From NCBI GenBank assembly GCA_015039465.1, contig MU130027.1, positions 124,001-188,000 of the forward strand: a DNA stretch of 64,000 nucleotides, written 5' to 3'. Both the position numbers and the translations under genes were made by a program. This DNA is from Phlegmacium glaucopus (Eukaryota > Basidiomycota > Agaricomycetes > Agaricales > Cortinariaceae). The notes beneath the pieces were generated by a model. The model was not told the origin of the DNA. It made no database searches and worked only from the letters and a program-made list of their open reading frames with translations. The first letter of the stretch is position 1. Every line of letters begins with the position of its first letter. Below, one piece after another: positions 18,292 through 28,587 of the stretch.

Positions 18292-21200
18292 ATGAATCAG
18301 CTGCCACCAGACAAACCACCCTCGCCACAGGAAGGGACTGTGAACATGAGTGAAGCTTGTATTCTCAGGTACATTCTCTTTTTCTGGATCCATCTTCCAT
18401 TTCTGAGTCTTATCTTTTTCACAGCTCTGGGACACCCCTTTCACACGATGCTGAGGTTCCACCTGTCAGCGGAAATCCAACAGATGATGGAGGTAAGCAA
18501 ACCGGCTCATCAGTGCAATGACGAAAACTGACCAATAAGTCAATCAGTTCCCGATGTGCAGGCCTCAACTTCACACACGGCTAACTCAACCCAGCCAGCT
18601 GCTGCCCTTTCCACACCCCTCGAAAACGGCCAATGGACCCACACTAAGCGAAAGCCAGGCTCAGGTCGCCCAAAAGGCAGTACTAGCACTGTTGCACCTC
18701 AAGTTCGCCCTCGTAGACTGGGCCGGCCACCTGGAACAGGCCATCTGCAGAGAGCGGCGAGAGTGCTCGATGACATGGCTCAGCAAGAAAAGAGGCCGGT
18801 AGGACGTCCTCCAAAGCTGCGAATGGTGCCTGAGCCAGCCGTCTCAGTTGATTTTGGGCCATTGGTATGTTCTTAATTAATTCCTGTCAATTTACGTGCA
18901 CTAACAGTTCTATAGGTCATTCCAGGCACACAACGAACGGTGTGCGGTCCCCAGGATGCCCCTACAACATGGGCCTCCCTAGGATTGACGTTGAACACCC
19001 AATGTCCATCGCGGCCCCTCCCCCAATCCTACAACCTGTCCCCCAACGCTACACCCACACCTTCCCTTCACAAAAACGCTGCTATTGCAGTTAACTCCCA
19101 ACTCATGGGCCCTTCAATTACTCAACTTGAACTGCCACCGCCAGCCCAACACCCGCTTTCCAATTCTCCTACTCAGTCTATAATTGCGGATGAGGATCCT
19201 CAACGAAGCGTTGAGATTCCTGAGGATGATGAGGATGATGAAGCCACCGGTGATGGGCTGGGAGAGGAGGATGGTGATCCAGATGATGAGGATGAAGGAG
19301 ATGATGAGTTTGATGAAGGGTTTGAGTTTGACGACAAGGAAATGGCTGGGAAGGCCAAACCAAGTCGTCGTCCCTTACCACCTTGGCTCCTCAAGCCATT
19401 CAAGGCTCGAGTTGCAGAGTCCAGTAGTCAATACCGTGATGCTGCAGGCCTACCCCCTCTCTATGCCCAGCACCAAACCTTCTGGTTCCCACAGCCCTCA
19501 ACATACTTTCTTATCAGGAAAGGTTCGACACCTCAGCAACTTTTCAACCCTCTCTTCTTTCTTTGGGATCCTGATGCCCTCTGCCCAGAAGGAATTCCCT
19601 GTCCAAATTGTCGTCGAGTCCTCCATCGCCACCAGGCCATCTCTCGGCCCCGTCGATGTGTTGGCATTGAGAAGACATTTTGGATTATTGGGTACCGGTA
19701 CCGTTGCCGAAATTGTTTGCATCCCAAGACGAAGAAGACAACTGTGACCTTCCGAAGCTGGGATCAACGTATCCTCACAGTTCTCCCACCTGCTCTTGCC
19801 GTGGAGTTTCCTGCACAGTTGAGTCACCGAAGTGCAATCTCAATGACCCTCTTGTCATGGATGCGGTCATCCTTCAATTATGGAATAGGTTCAAAACAAT
19901 TTGCAGATGCACTTCGTATGCAGCATGTTCTCCGATATGACAGGATGGAGCTCCAGTATCTTGATCATATTGCAAGCTTTGCTTTGGATGGGTGGTTGGG
20001 TCAAAAGTTTCAAGCCTTTCCACAGTTTGATGATTGCAGTCCCCTCGGTCCACACCTCTATACCCCACATGCAAATCTCTGTCGTAACTTTTATGATAAT
20101 TTCATTGATGAACATCGAGCTGAAATCAACCAGCATACTGCCATGCTCACTGCAAATATTTGTGCGATTGATCATAGTCATAAGGTGTGTCTCTTATTCA
20201 ATCAATATGTGCATATTCTAATTCTCTATGATTAGATTGCCAAACAAACCATGCGGGTTGGAGGTGAAAAGCCCTTCACAGCGATAATTAGCGTAACGAA
20301 CGAGAAAAATGAAATTCATGTGTGTAATTTTGTGGCGACTAAGTCACACTCGCAGTTTGAGATGGCTTTGAAGGATGTTCACAATTCTTTGAAGCTTTAT
20401 GGGCATCCACAACCATTGCTTTTCTACACAGATAATATTTCTGATAAAAAATTCCTTGAAGATTGCTTCCCATCACTTCGTCATGGCATCACACCTGTTG
20501 AGAAACATGGACACTTAGAGGAATTTATCATTCCTTCCGACATTCCAATTCTTGTGAAAAATAATCCAAATGCGATCAATGATGCTATGCGTACTATTCT
20601 AAACGATGTTCCACAAGATCAAGGTTCAATAATGGTTGGATTTGATTCTGAGTGGAATGTTGATGTTTCGGCACAAGGAAGAGTGACACGTAGAGGGCGA
20701 ACAGCTATTATTCAAATAGCTTATGAAAATCGGATATATATTATGCAGGTAATTCTTTGATATTGCCCACATTGGAACAAAAATTGACTTGACTCAATTT
20801 TAGGTTGCAGACATGCTCGCTCGAAATGAACTCCCCCAGCAGCTGATGCTGCTCCTTTCTCACCCACGTGTGCTCAAGGTCGGGCGACTTGTCAATGGTG
20901 ACTTGGGTTATCTCCAGAAGGCGTCCCATTCCTCATATCCATTTGTTGGTGGGATTGACCTTGCGAAATTTGCCAAGGATCGTTGTGTTGTTCCCAATGC
21001 CCAATGCTCTCTTGCAGATCTCTGCGCACTTCTGTTAAAAAAGCGGCTGAACAAGAATATTCCAGAGCGCATCAGCCAGGCTTGGGAGGATATCATGCTG
21101 ACTGAGGACCAGCTGAATTACGCTGCTCGTGATGCTTATGCATCCCTTGTGATCCACCAACACCTCTCCACTATTGATGTTCCCCGTCGCCTCCCTTCTT

Positions 21201-23490
21201 ATCTGAGTGCACTAGTTCCAGTTCTCTTTTATAATTCTGACAACACTGTGGTCATTGCAGAAGGCCAGATTTCAACTCATTTTAACAAATCACAGCATGA
21301 TGGGATTAACATCACTCCAACCAAGACCGTGATTGATGTTCTCAAAGTGCTTGTTCCTGGGGCCATTGTTTCCTCTCATGCGAAGCGTGCTTTGAACTCC
21401 TTTGGACCTCCACCATTCTCAGTCGTTGCACTACGAAGCCATTTGCGAACCTTTAATCCGGCAACATCATTTCAAACAGACACCTCCGAGTCCAGCCAGT
21501 ATGAGCATCCTCTGAGTCTAGATGCTGAAACACAGCCTTCAGTTCATCTCGAAGAACCAGAATCTAGTGATGATAGTGCAGTTCCCATTGGCAATTTGCT
21601 TGCCAGTGATCCCTTGCCTACCCAGCCATCCGCCTCAGATATTTTGCTCTCAGTGGATCCAGCTAGTGCTGCCCTTGGAGAGAAAATTCTTGGACCTGAT
21701 CCAGACATATCAGATGAACCTGAATTCGATTCAACACTCCGTAGCCGAGTTCTCAAGGACCCATTTCATGTTTTCAACATGTTTTATATCTCTGCATCTC
21801 ACTCCCTCCGACTTCAGTTTACACAGGAGCTTCGCGACGCAATATTTGTCCCTGACCAAGCTGACAAATCACGCATCAACAGTTGGGGCGCCATCCAGAA
21901 TCCTCCCCAAACATATGACACCTTACGAAATTCCTCAGCTCAATGGATTCAAGAGCATTGTAAACACATTATTCCAGCTCCAAAGAAGCTTCGTCATCTT
22001 GTTTCTCGTGTTTTTCGAACCTATGGCCCTCTGATTGATCCCAAAACCAAAAAACCCCTTTTCACAACTGACAACTGGAAAACTGCAAAACATGTTCTTG
22101 ATTTAATTCAAAACGGTTACTTGTCTGATCCACCTGGTATCCCACTTTACACCATAGTTGGTCTGGACAAAAAGGCTGGGGGTCTTACCATCTATCGATG
22201 TGCTCGTGGAACAAATGCAACAGAAGGAGGCGTTCATAAACATATTCGAGCACGCTTACCAAAATGTGGTGCTTCCCTTCGTCATGTTAATGCCACATTG
22301 CACGATTTTGTGCTATATCACAATCTCTCAGTATGTTAAAAGTCTAATCTCGTCATGTCTTTCAGTTTCTTATAATAAATCACAAGGTTGGAACTAAAAA
22401 CTCAACGGGTGAATCCTATAAAGGACACACCTGTATCTGGATCACTAATGACCTTCAAGGCCGTCGCTCAGCCCTCCAGCACGTGCTCATTGATGTACAC
22501 CAAATTACCGGTTGGGTGAATGGGAATTATTATGTGCCTACCACCGAGACACTTGGTATATTACCAATCCCCCCAGAGATCCGGGAATCCAGTGGGATGG
22601 CAGCCTATATATCAGGACCCATTGTGAACCTCAATACCGGTGAAAAGAAGAAACCTCAGCGATACAATTTCCTTGCACAAATGCAAGGCACACGAAAACC
22701 TGTCCTGCCTGTCCACACAATGGCCGAAAGGCTTATGTTCCGAACTCTCATAAGCCATAACAGGGAATTCAATCCCCCAAACACATCTGAACCCCCTTGG
22801 AATCAAGCAGTGAAGGTATGGAATGCTTCTGTTGACGAAAGCGATGAAACCTCAGGCTTGTACTACAAGGTAAATATCTCTGTTTCGAACACTACAAAAG
22901 ATCTCAGAATTGATAGGCTACTCTTTTTTTAGCTTAGCGAGCAACTGAAAGTTTATTACGCTCAGTGGAGGAAGTCATCCAATACAAAAGAGGCTCTTAC
23001 ACGTTCGTCAGGTGTCCGGAAACCTTTGGCTGATGTCATCCATGACCCATCACGTTCAGCTGCTGCTCCACCAATCCCATTTCAATCTGCAAAACCACAT
23101 GCTGTCGAGAAGGGATTTCTTGATGAGATCAATATCATCAGCTCCAAAACTTTACCCACCTCAGCACAAGCACAACCCCGGACCCCAACCCCAAGCTCTG
23201 AAAGGCCAACAACGCCCACCATTCCAAGGTCCAATGTGCCAATAATCACAGCGCGCGAAATTGTTGAGAGGTTAGCTCGAAAGCGTGTTGCAGATTCCTT
23301 GACAGAGCGCCAACCTGCGAAAAAAGCCCGAAAACGTCGCACTTGTGCGAAATGTGCAGAGTCAATGTGCCCTGGCAGCCAGACAGTTAATAACTGTAAG
23401 AATCCATGCCGAGACTGCGGGAAAACAATAGGCTGCAGAGGGAGGAATTCAAAAAAGCCATTGATGCTGTGTCATTTGGCATGGGTCTAA
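18292..23490 (+). CDS. Transposon protein: AT-hooks, zinc region, RNase H-like motifs, DEDDy exonuclease
   Basis: My exons are 18292-18368, 18425-18492, 18562-18864, 18916-20184, 20236-20748, 20804-22330, 22387-22869 and 22933-23490. The last six join in phase to 1,551 codons. The first two do not keep phase with the third (1 nt off), so the N-terminus is uncertain. In order there are three AT-hook-like motifs (KPGSGRPKG, RRLGRPPG, RPVGRPPK), an acidic stretch, and a zinc region (CPNC...CRNC). Next come RNase H-like transposase-type blocks (CAIDHSHK, then LLFYTDNISDKKFLE). The 3'-5' exonuclease has GFDSEWN, GRLVNGDLGYL and YAARDAY, so all DEDDy residues are present. A GGVHKHIRARLP block and a Cys-rich tail (CAKCAESMCPGS, CRDCGKTIGCRGRN) follow. 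The protein likely mobilises the surrounding TIR element. Its superfamily is not assigned here. Confidence 0.7.
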
Positions 23491-24087
23491 CGGCACCTTA
23501 CCATTATCATATCTAATTATTATCGTAACTAAGTAATCATAACCAATCAAAATCCCAAGCAACCGAGTTGACAGATCTACGCGAGTATCTGAAAATGAAC
23601 CGAACCTGTGTCCATCGTGTGAGCCATTGATCTAAGCGAGTATCCTCAAATTCTTTAATTTAAGGGTCCTACTATATCAGAAACCATTATCTGCACTACT
23701 TAGCTGCAGCATTGCCTAGTGTCGCTCAGATGAGCCTGCACACAGCTCAACTCTCTCACCATGAGTAATGCCTATGAGTCATCCTTTTCTCTCTCCTCTT
23801 CTTTTTTTCTTTTTTTCTTTATTTTATTATTTTCTTGCCACAGACACTGCAATCGAGCCGAATTTCTAATTCTGGCTGGATTTTAATCATTTTTTGCATC
23901 TTGGCAGAATTATTTGAGAATTAATTATTCTGCTAAATGCAGATTTTTATGATCCTGCATTACATTTTGCATCAATTCTGCATCCTGCAGAATTGGTGGC
24001 TTCCAGGAGTGTATGGTGGTGGCCATTGTTGTGACGTGTTGTAACGTGTTACAGCCCGATTTAGGTTTCTCCGACTAATACTACTTA

Positions 24088-25696
24088 GTGAATTGTCACT
24101 GTTACGCTTTCGTCACAATGGTGCTTGCAGAAACAGAGAGAAACAGATTCGTCGACTCAAAGAAGCTCAAGAAAATCGTAACACCGCAATCAAAGCCTTC
24201 AAATTCAGGATCCTCGATGAATTTGACACGCGCCGCGCGTTGTGGTTACGCACGCGCCATCCGAGCTCTCGATTGTTTGTTCACTCTTGCGAAATCGTCC
24301 ACATATTGCCATTGAAGAGCGTTCTTGCCTTCCCGAATTTGTCGAGAGTGATTCGGCTCTGTTGGATTTCAAGGAGTTGAAGCATCGACACTTTTCTTGA
24401 GCACAGCTTTGAAGAGTTTTAGTCCAAATGATGTCAAGCTGTGAGGAGATGCGGGCGAGATTGCCTTATTGACGCGTGAGTATTCAATCCTTTCTTTATT
24501 AATCCCTTTACTGATTCTGAGGATCCAATATGGCGTAAGTTTTTGCACTGTGCCAGCAGGACTCGAATTTGAGTCTTATTCATGTATTTGTCGTATGTCT
24601 ATTTCATCCGTCTCATTTCCCTGACAGTTCATTGAAATTGGACAAAGGTTATGCGTATGACAGCTACAGGCCTGGTATGTGTTGTCTGTGGATCGCATTG
24701 AACCGATTTTTATTATTTAATAGATTATACACGGTAAATTTTACCTACTACAGCGAATTAAGCTCCGGTGACCTAGGTTAAGCCCAGTCAATATAATATC
24801 ATACGTATGGGGTGCTTATGACAATATGTTCTCGAATGCAAGTACTGTCAAGGTGGAACTCGATAAATGGCGGGTACAATGTACTGGCCTGATTCAAGGG
24901 TTAAGCAACTAATTAGCTGTAAAATTCTATGCGCTGCGATACCTAAGTCCCTTGTAATTTTGGATGGTAAGTATTTATTTTACCTTGTAGGCCCCGGTTT
25001 GATATCGACCGTACCCAAATAGAGCTGGGATGAGGCACTTCGACTTTTGTAAGTTGCATCTTTCTTCTCACTCTGTCTTTCGTTGATTTGTTACTTTCTA
25101 GGATGGCATGGCCCATTGCTGGAGGACGTCGTTTCTGAACTATAGACTATTTATAACAGGGATCGCCACTACAGGCCGTGCTACACCCCCTTGCAAACCA
25201 TACGTTTAAATCATTATCGTTCTTCGCAACTCATTTCGGTCCCCTGACGGACGACTGCGCCTATCATCCTAACATTAGAACAATGCACATGTCAAACCTC
25301 GTCGACGACGAGAAGCAAGAGGTTCATTTTCGTTGTTCCGAATCCTCACTTTTTTCTCCTTGCTAATGAGTCGATTTTTTTACAAGCTCATTCATGGAGT
25401 TGCAGAATCGTCGGACGCGTGTTGAAAATCTTGCTGGAGCACCCCTTGATGTCGTCAAGTGTGCTGACCTGATTTCGAAAGATTTTGCGAAACAATTCAA
25501 CTTATTCAAGGAGAAGCCTCTGATCAAGCAAGAACAATCTGGATCATCTAAGATGCCCCCTGTTGCTCAAGCCGACTTTGCTTATATATCCAAATTAGGT
25601 GTCGGTGAGGTGAAACTACCTGAGAATACTCTGAGAAGAAAGGAAACGCTTGTCCGATTGAAAGATGTCGCTCGCTGCTGTCTAGAGAGGCCTTGA
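24088..25696 (+). CDS. Unresolved spliced locus, uncharacterised
   Basis: Short open segments with plausible splice sites occur (for example GTAAGT at 24535 and GTATGT at 24673). The two best-looking coding pieces are 25178-25318 (HPLANHTFKSLSFFATHFG, then TMHMSNLVDDEKQE) and 25394-25696, which begins with ATG (MELQNRRTRVENLAGAPLDV) and ends with TGA. I could not build one continuous model and recognise no domain. It may be a small host gene with several short exons, or the remains of one. CpG content is normal here, unlike in the transposon debris. Confidence 0.25.
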
Positions 25697-26009
25697 AGCT
25701 CCCCCTTTTCCTAACTTTCGATTCATATTCCATCATTGCTGTGCTATTTTAAAATCATTCTTGATCCTTTGTCCGTTTTCTAGATACTCTCTCGTAAGAT
25801 GGATTTTCTGGTTCTCCTTTGGTTCTCATGCGTATACGTAAATACCATAATGACAACGTCAAGAATTCAATTTAGCCTTTTCAGAGCACGTGCTCGTCGT
25901 GAGCGCGTGCGCATTGACCCCAACGTTAACTGGTACCATCAGGATCATGTTACACCCTCACTGGACAAACAAACCTGTAAGTAATACATCGTTACAGTGC
26001 ATTGCAGCC

Positions 26010-27214
26010 ATGACCATGCTCACATATCCACAGCCCACGACGCCTTTTGAGCAGACTCTGTACGACGCCGACCTGTTGTTCTACACAACGTTCCCTGCAG
26101 CAAGAGATGCAGCGCGTACTGCAGCTTTGGAGCAGAATCTATACGATCCCACCAGCCCTATGGATGGTTCGACCTCATACGACGGTGTTCATTTCCCGGA
26201 ATACGAGATTGTGCCGGATATCAGTAGTCCATCGTCGCCGTTCTGTGGCGTCGCTGAAGAATTGACGTATCCATCGTTGCATTCCAACTGTTCTCAAATG
26301 TCACCTTCTCAGCCACCCTATACTTCTCACCATCAAGACCGACCGTCTTACTTTAGTCTTTCTCCCGTAAGTTTTACTTCCTGTCCATATCATTCTCAAC
26401 TTTTAAAGATAACAATGGGCTTAACAAGGTCGAAAATGATGCCGCTGTCTATATTCCATCCGAACAATCATACCATCATCATCATCAGTATCCATCCGAC
26501 CCAACGTCTTGGCGCATTTCTGGGTCCCCTTCCTCCAGTTCATTTTCTGCTCACGAACCGAGCCCGTTCGTCGATCGCCCATTGTCAGACTCTCCAAATG
26601 TCAAGACCGAGCTTCAGGAGACTATCAACGACGGCTATGCCCCGCCCGAAAGCCCCAGACCTGATTTCTGCCAACTCAATCGACATATGAAGCCACCAAC
26701 TCTGAAATTCACCAACAACTGCCAACTTGCCGTGATGCGTCTGGATCGCCTATCATCAAAACAAGGTCACCTCAATCCCTCATCAAAGTACAAGGGTCAC
26801 TCGTATGCGGGTTCATCTAAAACATTGCATGTCCCATCTTGCCAAATAACGCACACTCCAACTGAATTCCTTATAAGTTCTCCGAAATCACCGTCGATCG
26901 GTCTTAGTTCTGTACCCTCTAAAAATCTACCGGAGAGGAAACCTCCACTCGCATGTCTTTTCTGTCGTGGCAGAAAGATCGCGTGTGGTCCTCCGTTACC
27001 GGGTAGTGGCAAGAAAACGTGCAAGTCAGTATTGTTCACTCTTTTTTTGATGTTATAAGAAGCTAACAAAAGGCTGGTGTTCCCTAGTCAATGTCGAAAA
27101 CGGTCACTCCAATGTCATTATCCGTCAGAAAGTCGACGTGGAATGAGGAAGAAAAAAACCCCGGATACTAATACGGATGCGCCCATCGACGTAAAACCTG
27201 TTGTTCAGAAGTAA
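26010..27214 (+). CDS. Zn2Cys6 transcription factor with C-terminal zinc cluster
   Basis: Exons 26010-26366, 26429-27024 and 27088-27214 join in phase to 359 residues. The cluster spans residues about 295-327 with spacing C-X2-C-X6-C-X11-C-X2-C-X6-C (ACLFCRGRKIAC, then CNQCRKRSLQCHYP after the last splice). That matches fungal binuclear zinc DNA-binding domains. The rest is low complexity, rich in Ser, Pro and Tyr, with a His run after the first splice. Basidiomycete factors with the cluster near the C-terminus exist, but most family members carry it at the N-terminus. The start is the ATG of MTMLTYPQPTTPFEQ, the first in a frame that remains open. No fungal-specific TF domain was seen. It faces the CFAP20-like gene tail to tail. 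Confidence 0.8.
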
Positions 27215-27281
27215 CTCTCAAACTATCAAATACACACTTTGTTCACTCCCTTACCCCCAATTTTGAGCTTTGCAATCTTCG

Positions 27282-27282
<1 letters not shown>

Positions 27283-27326
<44 letters not shown>
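27283..27326. repeat. Uninterrupted poly-C tract (44 nt)
   Basis: Forty-four consecutive C residues lie between two convergent gene ends (stops at 27214 and 27548). Such a run is rare and prone to slippage or to assembly collapse, so its true length is uncertain. A second run of 16 C lies at 37164-37179. Confidence 0.95.
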
Positions 27327-27547
27327 ACTTTACGTTAACTCGCTTTTCTCACTTCTAATACCTTTATGCTACATACATACTTTTCTTTGGAAATATTCTT
27401 GTACTCATACTTTTCCAAGCTTAAATACCATCATTAAATGCATTGCCCCATGTTTTCGATTGTACTATAGATGACTTCAAATAAATACATGTGTTGAACA
27501 ATAACTGTGGCTTTGAGCTTCAGCTTCGGCTACCAAAACTTAAGTTG

Positions 27548-28587
27548 TTAGACAGAGTACAGCTCAAACTCCCATGGAACTTTCTGTCTTGGATCGTTCT
27601 CCCCAAACCATATCCTCCTAAGCCGACAGTTCGCATACACGCGCACGTATGATACATACGAGTAGGTTCCACCGGGGATGATGACTGTTGTGCTTGGAAC
27701 CGGATCGCGCCCGCCATCATCATCATCGTCGTCGTCGTCATCTAGTGATGAAAAATAAGAGAGAAAAGAGGGCAAATGAAGGTTAATGGTGTTCCATGGA
27801 GTTAGTGGGTGAGTTGAATGTGATGGGAACGAGAGTGGTAAAAGGAGAAGAGGGGGAGATCCTGCCTTCTTGTGGTTCAGTTTAAGACGAGGCTGTTTCT
27901 GTAGTAAAAAAGTTTGACGTTTCAGTTGTAATGTTTTTTTTTGATGATGGATAACAGAAAAATAGGGACTTTTTAAACGCCTCGGAGAGATGGGATTCAC
28001 CTGCCATTCTACGAAAAAGAGATACCAGCGACAAACGTTAGGTCTGCCTCGTAGAAGACTCCAGTCCGCTGATGATCGTTGTCGATCCGAGACTCGCGTC
28101 CCATACAGGGGAGGGAAAGGAAAAAATTCACCTGAAAGGTAGAGAGCCGAACGATTCCGACACGTCCCGCATGATCCACAATCCCAACTTCGAAAGCCCA
28201 TTCCCTTCCTAGATTACGGACCTGGAGATGCATCCATGGATGTTTGATCCCCAAAACGTTGGATCTATCATCACGCGACCGCGACTCAGATTTTGGGCAT
28301 TGAATATACGTAGTTTGGATGGTAGGTGACTGGATATGTAGCACCGTTTGATCGAGTTCGTATCCAAGGCTTTGGGTGTTATCCTCCTGCTCTGAGATAT
28401 TCGGAAGCTGTAAAAGAGAGCCCGGTGGAGGGGGTGGTGGATTTGAATATCGATCGTGTAGAAAATGGATGAGAGAGTCCGAGGGTAATGATTTATCTAA
28501 CGATGTTTGGAACAAAGCCAAAGGATCTGAACCTGTTGAGGAGAATAGAGATATTATAGATGATTGTACAGATGTAGAGAAAAGCAT
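27548..28587 (-). CDS. CFAP20: CFAP20/Bug22-like protein
   Basis: Two exons, 28587-28132 and 27898-27548, join in phase 0 to 268 residues. The intron of 233 nt is long for this window. Recognisable CFAP20 blocks in order are FSTSVQSSIISLF, LDQTVLHIQSPTIQTTYIQC, LGIKHPWMHLQVRNLGREW, FEVGIVDHAGRVGIVRLSTFQ, PRLKLN, PWNTINLHLPSF and YVRVYANCRLRRIWF, ending VPWEFELYSV. CFAP20/Bug22 is a small beta-sandwich protein of axonemal doublet microtubules, with nuclear roles reported in some organisms. Compared with the typical 190-residue form this copy has a Pro-rich insertion, a Ser/Arg insertion and a nine-residue Asp run. The first ATG giving the family N-terminus is at 28587; an upstream GTG codon was not used. 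Confidence 0.85.

Larger units (their letters stand above)
17145..24012 (+). mobile_element. 6.9-kb DNA transposon with long terminal inverted repeats
   Basis: The left end ACACTCCTGGAAGCCACC (17145) and the complement of the right end (24012) are inverted repeats of about 155 bp (17145-17300 and 23858-24012). They enclose one spliced gene at 18292-23490. The exons have long open frames and normal CpG, unlike the neighbouring debris, so the element looks much younger than its left neighbours. No target duplication could be defined. The left arm carries an extra foldback and minisatellite (17278-18107) that the right arm lacks: after it, a TGTCTGTGGCA match to the right arm resumes at 18112. 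Confidence 0.75.

Noticed and set aside
18292..18492. Firm N-terminal exons for the transposon protein
   Set aside because: The two candidate exons leave a one-base phase conflict with the third, so they are reported only as uncertain.
17145..24012. Naming the element as Academ, KDZ or CACTA
   Set aside because: No terminal duplication or complete catalytic triad could be fixed by eye, so a superfamily name would be a guess.
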